From the NCBI GenBank assembly GCA_964453155.1, contig CAYVQU010000002.1, forward strand, positions 1 to 64,000: 64,000 nucleotides of DNA, read 5' to 3'. Positions within the stretch are counted from its first letter, which is position 1. Every line of letters starts with the position of its first letter. The translations under genes were made by a program, and so were the position numbers. Origin of the DNA: CAYVQU01 sp964453155. GTDB taxonomy: Bacteria; Chloroflexota; Anaerolineae; Anaerolineales; UBA11858. The notes beneath the pieces are model-generated. The model had not been told where the DNA came from. It searched no databases and was given only the letters and a program-made list of their open reading frames with translations. This document shows, one piece after another, positions 44,477-53,018 of the stretch.

Positions 44477-45418
44477 TTATCTTTTCGCAGCCTGATTGAC
44501 CTCGATGGTAATATGCGCCAGCCCCAAATCAGTAGGGAGAAGTTGTTTATATTCATCCGGTGACCGCAGGTTTTCGGCCAGTAGTGAAATAATAACGCTG
44601 TTCATTTTCGGCCCAATCGACCAAAGATGTAAGTCCGTGACCTGAGCGCCGCTGGCTTCCAAAGCCGTCTGTATTCGCTGGCGAAGAGTAGCCGAACCCT
44701 GCTTATCTAGCAGGACAGCGCTGGTGGTGCGGATCAGCCCCAGGGACCACTTCGACACCCAAAATGCGCCGACCAACCCCATCAGGGGATCCATCCAACT
44801 CAGGCCGAGAAATTTTCCGCCCAAGAGAGCGAAAATCGCCAGTAGGGAAGTCAGGGCATCGGCCAAAACGTGCAGATACGCGGCCCGCAAGTTATGATCG
44901 TGATGCTCGTGTTCGTGGTCATGGTCGTCATGCTGGTGATCATGGTCGTGTTCGTGATCGTGGTTGTCTCCCAAAATTAACACCGAAACCCCGTTGACGA
45001 TCAGTCCCAACACGGCGACAAAAATGGCCTGATTGAATGCGATCTCCACCGGGTTGAGCAGCCGGTCGACGCTCTCCCAGGCCATCATTAGGGCAAAGAT
45101 GGCCAGCAAAACAGCCCCCGTAAAACCACCCAGGGCATTGACTTTACCGGTCCCAAAGCTAAAGGTGTGGTTATGGGCCTGCCGCCGGGCGTAGACATAG
45201 GCAAAGACGTTGATGGTCAGAGCCGCGGCATGAGAGGCCATATGCATCCCATCGGCCAGCAGTGCGATCGAGCCAAAGAGTACACCGGTGGCAATTTCAA
45301 CCACCATCATGGTGGCGGTGATAATAATAACGATTAAGGTGCGCAGCTCCCCGGTCCGCTTTTCATCCTGACCGAAGGCATGACTGTGTTGCCATTGTTT
45401 GAGATTTGTATTTTGCAT
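44477..45418 (-). CDS. Cation diffusion facilitator metal exporter
   Basis: The 313-residue transporter has six helices. The metal site lies in LLADGMHMASHAAAL (helix 2) and in LHVLADALTSL (helix 5). A long His/Asp/Glu-rich loop (about residues 150-178) joins helices 4 and 5 and would gather Zn, Co or Ni, as in ZitB/CzcD/DmeF proteins. The cytoplasmic C-terminal domain is present. It follows feoC of Feo cluster 2 on the same strand after a gap of about 100 bases. No Shine-Dalgarno is seen at the ATG. Confidence 0.9.
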   Translation of the reverse strand: MQNTNLKQWQHSHAFGQDEKRTGELRTLIVIIITATMMVVEIATGVLFGSIALLADGMHMASHAAALTINVFAYVYARRQAHNHTFSFGTGKVNALGGFTGAVLLAIFALMMAWESVDRLLNPVEIAFNQAIFVAVLGLIVNGVSVLILGDNHDHEHDHDHQHDDHDHEHEHHDHNLRAAYLHVLADALTSLLAIFALLGGKFLGLSWMDPLMGLVGAFWVSKWSLGLIRTTSAVLLDKQGSATLRQRIQTALEASGAQVTDLHLWSIGPKMNSVIISLLAENLRSPDEYKQLLPTDLGLAHITIEVNQAAKR

Positions 45419-45524
45419 ATTTTAAAATGGAAACCCGATACAAAAGAGTGGCTGGTTGTCGTTTTAGGATGATTTGTACCGGGTTGTACCGGGTTAGTGT
45501 CAAAAAGATTTTGTTGATATGGGT

Positions 45525-45782
45525 TTACTTTTGGATCGTGTATACGTTTGGAATCTGCGCACAAGCGCGAACCAAAACCGGAGCACAATTACTGGCTCCC
45601 GGACCACAGGAGCAATTGTCTCCTTCTCTTTCATCAGCTTGAATTTGCAAGCGCCCCTTCTGCACCCAAAACTGGATCATCCCTTCTAGGGCGGCAGGCT
45701 CAATTTCCATCTTCCGGCCCAATTCACTGACCGTGATCGGCCCGCGGGCATTTTCAATTTCACACAATACTTGATTTAACAT
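45525..45782 (-). CDS. feoC: FeoC-like winged-helix protein with cysteine cluster
   Basis: The 85-residue protein has a winged helix (ITVSELGRKMEIEPAALEGM) and, after it, CSCGPGASNC plus a further Cys near residue 74, a likely Fe-S or metal site. This is the FeoC plan, thought to stabilise or regulate FeoB. It lies 43 bases after the feoB membrane gene, separated by a GTAGGGGC palindrome. No Shine-Dalgarno is obvious. Confidence 0.8.
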   Translation of the reverse strand: MLNQVLCEIENARGPITVSELGRKMEIEPAALEGMIQFWVQKGRLQIQADEREGDNCSCGPGASNCAPVLVRACAQIPNVYTIQK

Positions 45783-45793
45783 AATAATCCATT

Positions 45794-45819
45794 GTAGGGG
45801 CGCAATCGTGCGCCCCTAC
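45794..45819. repeat. GTAGGGGC palindrome copy 3
   Basis: A perfect 26-base palindrome with a four-base ATCG centre, between feoB-C and feoC. Same family as 20519 and 56465. Confidence 0.85.
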
Positions 45820-45825
45820 ATATAT

Positions 45826-47565
45826 TTATCCTAATCCCAACAACAAACCACCCTGGAAGACGACAAAGGCCATCATCCAGGCCAAAACCAACTGCCCCAG
45901 GATCGAAACCCAGGTCCATTTCATCCCGAGTTCCTGGCGTTCGGCCGCGACGGCAACCATGCAGGGAGTGTAGATCAACACGAAGACCATAAAAGCCAGG
46001 GCTGCCAAGGCCGCGTGACCACCACTGGAAGTCTCAAACCCGGATCGAATCGCACCCATCAGGGCACTGGGCTCTTCTTCAGCATCTTCATCAAACAAAT
46101 TGATCCCCACAATCAGCGGCAGAGATTTAAGCGTGTCACCGGTCGCGCTGACGAAGGAGGTTACAATTTCGCGCAGGTCCGCCCCAAAGGTGGTCGGTTC
46201 AGCTGCAGCCTCGGCTTCTTCGACATCATAGACCTGCGACATGGTGCTGACGACCACTTCTTTGGCGACAAACCCGGTCAGCAGGGCGCTGCTGGCTTGC
46301 CAGTTGCCAAATCCCAAAGGTTTTAGCAGTGGAGCGGTGACCCGGTTAATACCCGCGAACAGGCTGTTTTCTAGGTCTACCTCGGCAAACGGTTCCCCCT
46401 GAACAATTGGGGTCGCCATCAAAATCCAGATCAAAATGGAGGTGCCTAAAATAATGGTGGTGGCATTCTTCAAAAAAGTACCAACCCGCTTCTGGACGTA
46501 GATCCCGACGGATTGCATGTTCGGCCAGCGGTAAGGGGGCAACTCGATGATCAAGGCTGATTGTTCTTTGCCTTTGAAAACCGTGTTGCGCAAGATCACC
46601 CCAAAAACCAGAGCGGTTAAGATCCCCAATAGATACATGCTGAATACGGCCGTCCCGGCATTATTCGAGAAGAAGATGGCTCCAAACAAAATATAAACCG
46701 GCAGGCGGGCCCCACAGCTCATGAAGGGCACCAATAACCCAGTCAGAATCCGGTCTTTCTCGTTTTCGAGGGTGCGGGTGGCGTAAAAGGCTGGTACTGT
46801 GCACCCAAATCCGACCAGCATCGGCAAGAAGCTCTTGCCGTGCAATCCGATGGCACTCATCACCCGGTCCATCACAAAAGCCCCGCGGCTCATATAACCG
46901 GTGTCTTCCAAAATCGCCAGCGCCAGATATAAGAACCCGAGTACCGGTACAAAAACCAGCACGCCACCGACCCCGGCAATGATCCCGTCCACAAACAGGC
47001 TGCTGACCCAGGTATCCCCCAGACCCAACGCGGCGATAATGGCGGCCACCCACTTGGTAATTGGACCGCCGATCAACCCATCAACCCAATCCAAATAGGG
47101 CGCCGAGACTTCGGCCGTCAATTTGAACACGGCCCACATGACGACTAAGAAAATGGGAATACCCAGGTAGCGGTGTGTCAGGATACTGTCCAAGCGATCA
47201 GAAAAAGATACCGAGGCGGTCGCGGGGCGTGAAACCGCGTTATGCACCAATTGGTTGATCCACTGATAGCGCCGGTCGGCGATCTGGACGTCTAAATCTT
47301 CACCGTGGATTTCCCGCAGCCGGGCCACGCTTTGTTTGGATTTCTCAATTAGATCCGAGCCCCCTTGTAAAGCCAATAATTTGATCTGAATATCGCGATC
47401 TTCTTCCAGTAATTTGATCGCCACCCAGCGAGCCGGGTATTTGTCCTGAATTTGGGGGTGATTGCCAATCTCATTAATCAGGGACCCAATTTCGATTTCT
47501 AACTCGGTCCCATAGTTAATTTTGAAGGTATTGTCTACCGATAAAGTTGATTCTGCAAAACTCAT
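45826..47565 (-). CDS. feoB: FeoB membrane domain with GDI linker, split protein (cluster 2)
   Basis: The 579-residue ferrous-iron permease half starts with about 120 cytoplasmic residues of the GDI linker (NYGTELEIEIGSLINEI, ARWVAIKLLEEDRDIQ). The membrane domain follows with canonical motifs GFGCTVPAFYATRTLEN and FMSCGARLPVY, then the second Gate region. It therefore belongs to the classical FeoB group. Its GTPase half is the separate gene 20 bases upstream. AGGA precedes the ATG. Confidence 0.9.
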   Translation of the reverse strand: MSFAESTLSVDNTFKINYGTELEIEIGSLINEIGNHPQIQDKYPARWVAIKLLEEDRDIQIKLLALQGGSDLIEKSKQSVARLREIHGEDLDVQIADRRYQWINQLVHNAVSRPATASVSFSDRLDSILTHRYLGIPIFLVVMWAVFKLTAEVSAPYLDWVDGLIGGPITKWVAAIIAALGLGDTWVSSLFVDGIIAGVGGVLVFVPVLGFLYLALAILEDTGYMSRGAFVMDRVMSAIGLHGKSFLPMLVGFGCTVPAFYATRTLENEKDRILTGLLVPFMSCGARLPVYILFGAIFFSNNAGTAVFSMYLLGILTALVFGVILRNTVFKGKEQSALIIELPPYRWPNMQSVGIYVQKRVGTFLKNATTIILGTSILIWILMATPIVQGEPFAEVDLENSLFAGINRVTAPLLKPLGFGNWQASSALLTGFVAKEVVVSTMSQVYDVEEAEAAAEPTTFGADLREIVTSFVSATGDTLKSLPLIVGINLFDEDAEEEPSALMGAIRSGFETSSGGHAALAALAFMVFVLIYTPCMVAVAAERQELGMKWTWVSILGQLVLAWMMAFVVFQGGLLLGLG

Positions 47566-47585
47566 TGTTTTCCTCGATGCTGCAG

Positions 47586-48086
47586 TTAGGTGTTGGTTGA
47601 GGTGGCCACGATGGCATCCAATAACTGCCCCAGCCCTTTCTCTGCCCGGGCTACCGTCCGGACGACCGGCACATCCAAAGCTGCGGTCAGGGCTTGTTCT
47701 TGGACCTTAATCCGCTTGGAATCAGCGACATCAGTCATATTGAGGGCCAATATCACCGGAACTTCGGTCTCCAAGACCTGGACGGTCAGATACAGATTGC
47801 GTTCCAGGTTGGTCGCATCAACTACATTCACAACTAGATCGGGTTTTTCATTCAAAATAAAGTCACGGGCAATAACCTCTTCTGGTGAAAAGGCGCTTAA
47901 ACTATAAGTCCCTGGCAAATCTACAATCCAGATTTCCTGGCCTTTGTGTTTGAAAGTGCCTTCTTTTTTCTCGACCGTTTTTCCAGGCCAATTGCCCACG
48001 TGTTGCCGCGCCCCCGTCATGGCATTAAATAAAGTCGTTTTTCCGGCATTGGGGTTGCCCGCCAAGCCTACTAAGATGGGTTTCAT
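47586..48086 (-). CDS. feoB: FeoB G-protein domain, split protein (cluster 2)
   Basis: This 166-residue GTPase has G1 AGNPNAGKTTLFN, switch HVGNWPGKTVE, G3 DLPGTYSLSAFSPEE and G4 NMTD, and stops right after the G domain. It lacks the linker domain that its cluster 1 counterpart keeps. The frame is open to 48116, but I prefer the ATG at 48086, where the conserved FeoB start (MKPILVGLAGNPN) begins. No strong Shine-Dalgarno. Confidence 0.88.
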   Translation of the reverse strand: MKPILVGLAGNPNAGKTTLFNAMTGARQHVGNWPGKTVEKKEGTFKHKGQEIWIVDLPGTYSLSAFSPEEVIARDFILNEKPDLVVNVVDATNLERNLYLTVQVLETEVPVILALNMTDVADSKRIKVQEQALTAALDVPVVRTVARAEKGLGQLLDAIVATSTNT

Positions 48087-48218
48087 AAAGTGTGATGTCT
48101 GATACCATTTTCGCATATTTCGGCAAGAATCTGAAAATAAGAAGATCCATCAAGCCAAAATTTGCTCAGGTGTGGCGTTAAAATTTGCTCGTTTTATTAT
48201 TAGCAACAAACCGCCAAC

Positions 48219-48452
48219 TTATCCAATCAAGTCGACGCTGATTTTATTGGCCATCCCTCGCCCAATGGCGATGCGTGAATCCCGCACCGAAATCAACAAT
48301 GGGCCACCGTTATCATGTAGTACCGAGAATTCAACCCCCGGGGTTAACCCCAATTCGGCCAAACGATGACTAAAGCGCCGTCCGGCATCTGCCCGGACCA
48401 TTCGTACTTTTTGTCCGACTGAGACATTGGATAAAGATAAAGAATCAGACAT
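48219..48452 (-). CDS. feoA: FeoA
   Basis: The 77-residue SH3-like protein supports FeoB-mediated ferrous-iron uptake. It shows LAELGLTPGVEFSVL and IAIGRGMANKISV, the family core. GAGGAG lies four bases before the ATG at 48452; the frame is open five codons earlier. It overlaps the end of the dtxR gene by eight bases. Confidence 0.88.
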   Translation of the reverse strand: MSDSLSLSNVSVGQKVRMVRADAGRRFSHRLAELGLTPGVEFSVLHDNGGPLLISVRDSRIAIGRGMANKISVDLIG

Positions 48453-49155
48453 TTTGCTCCTCAACAAGGATAGTATCAGCGATATCTTTAGTCACCGTCA
48501 CTTGTTCACCCTGATCGGTTTCTACCAAAAAATTTCCCGATCCATTGGCCGCGATAATGCTGCCACGGGTCCCCGGAAATATTCCCGCGTCCGTCAAGAA
48601 AACTTGAACATTCTCGGCCCCATCGACGTTGACAACTTGGAATACTTTTCCAACCTTCATGGCGCTTAAGGCCACGCTGGGGATACGTTGGCCCTGATCT
48701 TTGGCCGGGTAAATGGGTTTGCCATGAAAGCACACAGCAGGGTCTTCCAAAAACGTCGAGAGCCGGTTGGCCACATCTTCCGAAGTGATATGCTCCAACT
48801 GACAGGCCAGTACATCGGCCTCCTCAATCCCCATCTTCAGGGCTTTGACCAGGAAAACCTCCCACATCCGGCGATGGCGCAAAATCGTGTTCGAGATCGA
48901 GCGCCCCTCGGCGGTGAGTTCTACACCCTTGTAGGGAATGTAGTTTACATAACCCGATTCAGCCAATTTTTTAACCATATGATTGACCGACACCGGCTGC
49001 ACGTCCAACGCCGCCGCGATTTTGGGGATCGGGATCACCGCATTATCACCCTCTTCGCTGATTTGGCGAATGGTCACCAGATATTGATCTTCACTGCTGG
49101 TTAGAATGTTGTGATGAGACATAAGATATTCGCTATAAATTTTATGCTTGGGCAT
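48445..49155 (-). CDS. DtxR/MntR-family metal-dependent repressor (cluster 2)
   Basis: The 236-residue protein has a winged helix (IPKIAAALDVQPVSVNHMV), the metal and dimerisation domain with HRRMWEVFLVKALK and LACQLEHITSEDVANRL, and a C-terminal FeoA/SH3-like domain. It is the first gene of feo cluster 2 and overlaps feoA by eight bases. Metal-loaded protein is expected to repress the operon. Start is the ATG at 49155; an ATG at 49122 is also possible. A palindromic CRP-type site lies 51 bases upstream. Confidence 0.87.
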   Translation of the reverse strand: MPKHKIYSEYLMSHHNILTSSEDQYLVTIRQISEEGDNAVIPIPKIAAALDVQPVSVNHMVKKLAESGYVNYIPYKGVELTAEGRSISNTILRHRRMWEVFLVKALKMGIEEADVLACQLEHITSEDVANRLSTFLEDPAVCFHGKPIYPAKDQGQRIPSVALSAMKVGKVFQVVNVDGAENVQVFLTDAGIFPGTRGSIIAANGSGNFLVETDQGEQVTVTKDIADTILVEEQNV

Positions 49156-49205
49156 AATATATCACTAACCGGGTGACTCGTAACGGATAAATATCATGTC
49201 AATTT

Positions 49206-49221
49206 TGTGACAACTGTCACA
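49206..49221. promoter_or_regulatory. CRP/FNR-type palindromic operator upstream of dtxR-feo cluster 2
   Basis: TGTGACAACTGTCACA is a perfect 7-2-7 inverted repeat that matches the TGTGA-N6-TCACA site recognised by CRP-type regulators, 51-66 bases before the dtxR start. It is not part of any repeat family I noticed. The identity of the regulator is inference. Confidence 0.6.
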
Positions 49222-49270
49222 GATAACATTCTGATTCACCCCCAGGGTGCTTCTGCGTCCTTAAACCGTC

Positions 49271-49299
49271 AGCCGGGAGGCTTCAGCTCCCGGCATTTT
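49271..49299. repeat. GCCGGGAG hairpin and CCGCGGAGA-type repeat gap
   Basis: GCCGGGAG (49272-49279) pairs with CTCCCGGC (49287-49294) and is followed by ATTTTT, like a plus-strand terminator, though no plus-strand gene precedes it. The adjoining 49330-49405 holds a palindromic repeat (ACCACAGAGCACACTGAG...CTCTGCGGTG). Confidence 0.6.
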
Positions 49300-49408
49300 T
49301 GGTACGCGGATTATTTGTAGCTCTCTCCAATAACCACAGAGCACACTGAGTTCGCGGAGTTTTTTATATGTCTCTGCGTTCTCCGCGCACTCTGCGGTGA
49401 AAAGTTTC

Positions 49409-51793
49409 TTACCCTAAAACAACCTTAACCCGATTCTCATCCCCCAACTTTTCAACCGGGATCAAGTTATCAGGCAATACTTCCCCATTCAGCGTGATCG
49501 CTTTCATCCCGCGGCAAACGCCCGCAGGATTGGTCACTTCGATTTGGAGTGACTTCCCCCGGAAGCGGCGGGTGACCTTGAATCCATCCCATTCCGACGG
49601 AATGCAGGGATCAATCCGCAAGCCGTCATACTCCGGCCGGATTCCCAGGATGTATTGGGTCGCGCTGTAGTAGAACCAGGCCGCGGTTCCCGTCAACCAG
49701 GCCAGCCGGGTGTTACCCGGCCGCGGTGAGAAGATCGAATACGTTGTCTGCCCCTGGACGTAGGGTTCCAACTGCCGGATTTCAGCTCGGTCGTTGTAGG
49801 CTGCGGGCATCGCGGCCCGGAGATATTCATAGGCTCGGTCGCCGTTACCTTGCATACACTCGGCCATGATGCCCCAACCCTGGGTGTGGTTGAAAATCCC
49901 CGCGTTTTCTTTAATCCCTGGGTTGAACACCACGGACCGCATCACATCCACCGGGGTTTTGACAAACGGCGGGGCAGCCAGCATCAGCCCATAAGGGGTT
50001 GCCAACTGCTCGTGGACGGTCTCCAGGCTGCTTTCGGCTTGTTCCGCGGTCGCGGCCGCACTGAGCACGGCCCAGATTTGGGTGTTGAGATAAACCTGAC
50101 CTTCGTCATAATCCTTGGTGCCGTAGACGGTACCATCTTCGCCAATCGCCCAGATAAACCACTCCCCATCCCAGGCAATCGCCTGAATATTGGCGTCGAG
50201 TTCGGCCCGTTGCGCGAAAGCCCAATCGCGTTCTACCGGGTTGTCAAAGCGTTCATTTAACTCGGCGTAAACCGTCAACCCCAATCGGAGTTGAAAGGCC
50301 ACAAACAGGCTCTCGCCGTAATACCCCAGACGCAGGCAGTCGTTCCAATCTGCGGAGAGACCACACGGCAGGCCGTTTTTGCCCCGGCGTTCCAGGTTGA
50401 ATTCCAACGCCCGCCGCAAGTGGCCGAGAACCGTATCTTCACCCTCATCAGCGTAGGGCAGCACTTTAAGGTAGAAGTCCATGTTCCCGATTTCGGCGAC
50501 CAGCGCGGGAACCGCATTAAAGAACCACAGGCAGTCGTCGGAGCGGTATTCTTCATCGGGCGGGGGGGCTTCATGCCCAGGATTATGCTCGAAGGGCTTG
50601 ATCACCGGAATGGCTCCGCCGTTGGCGAGTTGGCCGGTTAGCATCAGTTCCAACCGAGCCTGGGCCTCCTCTGGAATGGCCGCGGCAACCCCCACAATAT
50701 CCTGGACTGAATCCCGGAAACCGAGCCCATCACGCTCGCCATTGTAGATCAGGCTGGCGGCCCGTGACCACGCAAATGTAATCAGACAATTGTACAACCC
50801 CCACATATTGATCGTCGAGTTGAGTTCCGCATCGGGCGTTTCAACCAACATGCTGCCCAGTTTGGCGTGCCAGCTTGCTTTGAGTTGGTCGAGTTCGGCA
50901 GTGGCCCGTTCCAGCGATCCAAATTCAGCAACCGCTGCTTTTCCGACAGTTTTGGCTTCCCCGATCCCCAACATCACCAGGATCTCTTTAGTTTCGCCTG
51001 GCTGCAGGGTTAAAGTGGCTTGTAGCGTCCCGCAGGCATTGTCCCCATAGGCCTGACTGTCAGTGCATTGCCCCATCTCCACAATCAGCGGGTTATGATA
51101 GCTGCGATAGGGTCCAATGAAAGCTTCCCGGCTGGTGTCGTATCCGTCCAGGTCAGCTCCTACCAACGCCATCCAGGACTGCATAACCCCATCGTTACCG
51201 CCGCTTTGAGATAAATTGTCGTGGCTGGCGATTCGCAGTAATTTATCATCGGTCAGGCTGCCTTTCACGATGAAGGTCGAGTATTGTAAATTGACCTGAT
51301 CTTGTTCGGTGAACCATTGGTTGGTGAATTCGCAGTAGGTGAAGGCCGCAATCTCCCGCGGGCGATCACTCTCGTTGGTCAGTTTCAGCCGCCAGTATTC
51401 GAAATTCTGCCCCAGTGGGACAAAATATGTCGCTTCAGACGCAATTCCGGCATACCGGGATTCAAACACGCTGTACGCAGTCCCATGTCGACAAGTGGAT
51501 TGGTACTCTTCCAGGGATTTACCAACTGGCTGCCAGGAGGCGGACCAATAATCACCGCTCTCCTGATCCCGCAGATAAAAATATCGTCCCGGTTGGTCCA
51601 TGGGGATAGCGTTAAACCGCAGGCGCAAAAATCGCCCGCGGGCTCCAGACTTATAAAATCCATACCCCCCGGCATTATTGGTGATCACGGCCCCATATTC
51701 CGTCGATCCGAGATAATTACTCCAGGACCGCGGCGTATCCGGCCGAGTGATCACATATTCGTTGGCTTGATCGTCAAAATAACCGTATTTCAC
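49409..51793 (-). CDS. GH94 glycoside phosphorylase (cellobiose/chitobiose phosphorylase-like)
   Basis: The 794-residue enzyme belongs to GH94, which cleaves beta-linked disaccharides with phosphate to give a sugar-1-phosphate. The N-terminal beta domain has YVITRPDTPRSWSNYLG and GDYWSASWQPVG. The alpha/alpha barrel carries the catalytic Asp in SADWNDCLRLG (Asp482/Asp485 region), and NPGIKENAGIFNHTQGWG and RLAWLTGTAAWFYY follow. Length fits the family (about 800). It looks closer to chitobiose than cellobiose phosphorylases, but substrate is uncertain. It starts at a GTG with AGGAG at good distance. No transporter adjoins it. Confidence 0.87.
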   Translation of the reverse strand: MKYGYFDDQANEYVITRPDTPRSWSNYLGSTEYGAVITNNAGGYGFYKSGARGRFLRLRFNAIPMDQPGRYFYLRDQESGDYWSASWQPVGKSLEEYQSTCRHGTAYSVFESRYAGIASEATYFVPLGQNFEYWRLKLTNESDRPREIAAFTYCEFTNQWFTEQDQVNLQYSTFIVKGSLTDDKLLRIASHDNLSQSGGNDGVMQSWMALVGADLDGYDTSREAFIGPYRSYHNPLIVEMGQCTDSQAYGDNACGTLQATLTLQPGETKEILVMLGIGEAKTVGKAAVAEFGSLERATAELDQLKASWHAKLGSMLVETPDAELNSTINMWGLYNCLITFAWSRAASLIYNGERDGLGFRDSVQDIVGVAAAIPEEAQARLELMLTGQLANGGAIPVIKPFEHNPGHEAPPPDEEYRSDDCLWFFNAVPALVAEIGNMDFYLKVLPYADEGEDTVLGHLRRALEFNLERRGKNGLPCGLSADWNDCLRLGYYGESLFVAFQLRLGLTVYAELNERFDNPVERDWAFAQRAELDANIQAIAWDGEWFIWAIGEDGTVYGTKDYDEGQVYLNTQIWAVLSAAATAEQAESSLETVHEQLATPYGLMLAAPPFVKTPVDVMRSVVFNPGIKENAGIFNHTQGWGIMAECMQGNGDRAYEYLRAAMPAAYNDRAEIRQLEPYVQGQTTYSIFSPRPGNTRLAWLTGTAAWFYYSATQYILGIRPEYDGLRIDPCIPSEWDGFKVTRRFRGKSLQIEVTNPAGVCRGMKAITLNGEVLPDNLIPVEKLGDENRVKVVLG

Positions 51794-51874
51794 TGCTTGC
51801 TCCTCTCTGCTGAAATTGGGTTGATTCTATCAAAAGATGGTGAAATTGGCTGATGATCCGACAATGGTGTCATC

Positions 51875-51903
51875 TAGACGATTGATCTAGATTATGGCAT
51901 AAT
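51875..51903 (+). promoter_or_regulatory. Probable promoter of the T-box leader
   Basis: TAGACG (51875-51880), a 17-base spacer and CATAAT (51898-51903) with a TG one base before the -10. The predicted start falls near 51910, just before the conserved 5' end of the T-box. Confidence 0.45.
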
Positions 51904-51920
51904 CCCCCCAACTTATTCGA

Positions 51921-52251
51921 GAAAAGCGATGATGGAAACGAGTAGACTGGCCGGCGCCCCGTGGTGCCATGATTTGATAGAGAACCCAGGGTAGCTGGAA
52001 ACTGGGACAGATCGGCGAGTTGAAAATCCTTCCGGAGCTGTGACCTGAAAGCGCAATCATTTTGATTACGGATTAGTAGGGAAAACGGAATTGTTCACCG
52101 TTAGCAGAACACAAGCTTGAATTGGTTATCAGTTGCAAACTGACATACACCGAGAGAGCTTGACCAAGTGCCCGATAAACGTCGGGAATTCCGGGTGGTA
52201 CCGCGGGAGAAGCATTAGCGACCTCGTCCCAGAGTGGATGAGGCGTTTTTT
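51921..52251 (+). promoter_or_regulatory. T-box riboswitch, isoleucine-specific by specifier
   Basis: The leader has the conserved stem I parts (AAAGCGATGATGGAAACG; GAGAACCCAGGGTAGC; GGAAACTGGGACAG). A likely specifier ATC (Ile) lies at 52026-52028 in TGAAAATCC, and the antiterminator bulge GGGTGGTACCGCGG at 52193-52206. The terminator is CCTCGTCC/GGATGAGG with a T tract (52222-52251). Uncharged tRNA-Ile should favour antitermination. Downstream come a ClbS-like gene and then ileS. Together with a GTC/GAC repeat and a promoter, this accounts for the 569-base gap before 52363. Confidence 0.92.
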
Positions 52252-52255
52252 GTTT

Positions 52256-52360
52256 AAAGGTCGCAGATGTCCAAAAGGTCTGAATCGTCTAAAATGTCGA
52301 CTACTCAGACAAATTAGACCAACTAGACGCTTTAGACATCTCAGACCATTGAGACAAATA
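52256..52360. repeat. 9-bp iterated GTCTAAAAT/TTAGACCAA repeat
   Basis: GTCCAAAAG, GTCTGAATC, GTCTAAAAT and GTCGACTAC are followed by TCAGACAAA, TTAGACCAA, CTAGACGCT, TTAGACATC and TCAGACCAT. GTC or GAC recurs every nine bases and the two arms are complementary in pattern. It lies between the T-box terminator and the ClbS-like gene. Confidence 0.78.
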
Positions 52361-52362
52361 TT

Positions 52363-52824
52363 ATGGCTACCAAAGATGAATTAATTGCCTGGCTGGAAGA
52401 ATCACACGCCAAAATGGAGGCCGTAGTCGCCCAGGTAGATTGTGACACCGAAATCTATCCGGGCTGGACGATACGCGAAGTGCTGGCCCATCTGACCGGC
52501 TGGGACGACGCCGTCCTGACCTCGCTCAAGTCGCACGCCGCGGGCGGCATCCCCGTCGTCGTAGCCCAACACGGACCCGACGCTTACAACGCCGCCACCG
52601 TTACCGAACGCGAGACTTTGAGCTACGACCACATTTACCGGGAATGGCAGACCACCCACGAGCAGCTCAAGATCGCCATTCGTGATCTGTCCCCGGATAA
52701 GATGAACGAACAAATCGTTTTCCCCTGGGGACAGGCCGGTAATGTCGAAGATTTGGTCATAGGGCTCACAACCGAACACGAAGTGAGTCATGCGAAAGAT
52801 ATTGAAAACTTACTGACAAAATAA
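52363..52824 (+). CDS. ClbS/DfsB-like four-helix-bundle protein
   Basis: The 153-residue protein resembles the DinB/ClbS-DfsB group: TKDELIAWLEESHAKME, GWTIREVLAHLTGWDDAV, and HEVSHAKDIENLL, whose spaced histidines are the usual metal site. ClbS protects against colibactin by hydrolysing it; most homologues are unstudied. It lies between a T-box and ileS on the same strand. The ATG has no clear Shine-Dalgarno. Confidence 0.72.
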   Translation: MATKDELIAWLEESHAKMEAVVAQVDCDTEIYPGWTIREVLAHLTGWDDAVLTSLKSHAAGGIPVVVAQHGPDAYNAATVTERETLSYDHIYREWQTTHEQLKIAIRDLSPDKMNEQIVFPWGQAGNVEDLVIGLTTEHEVSHAKDIENLLTK

Positions 52825-52864
52825 AAATTGGTACCCGGATTTAATGGATATAACGGATTTTTCA

Positions 52865-52995
52865 ACCGCGAATAACGCTAAGCTTCACGAATATAAAAAT
52901 TAGCGTCAATTCGCGTGACACCTGCACTTGTCACCGCAGGTGCAAGTGTTAGCGGTTTTATATCCGCAAAATCTGCGTTAGCGAAGCGACATCCG
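52865..52995. repeat. ACCGCGAATAACGCTAA palindromic repeat
   Basis: ACCGCGAATAACGCTAAGC and AATTAGCGTCAATTCGCGT, then CACCTGCACTTGTCACCGC and TGCAAGTGTTAGCGG, form nested hairpins between the ClbS-like gene and ileS. Same family as 17331 and 25035. Confidence 0.62.
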
Positions 52996-53018
52996 CGTAC
53001 AAAAAGATGGAGAACACA

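Noticed and set aside
45334..45588. 84-codon frame between feoC and the CDF gene
   Set aside because: It overlaps the ends of both real genes in other frames, has no ribosome-binding site and shows no recognisable features.
49271..49299. Terminator of a plus-strand gene
   Set aside because: No plus-strand gene precedes it, and GCCGGGAG hairpins of this kind are common dispersed repeats, so I list it as a repeat.
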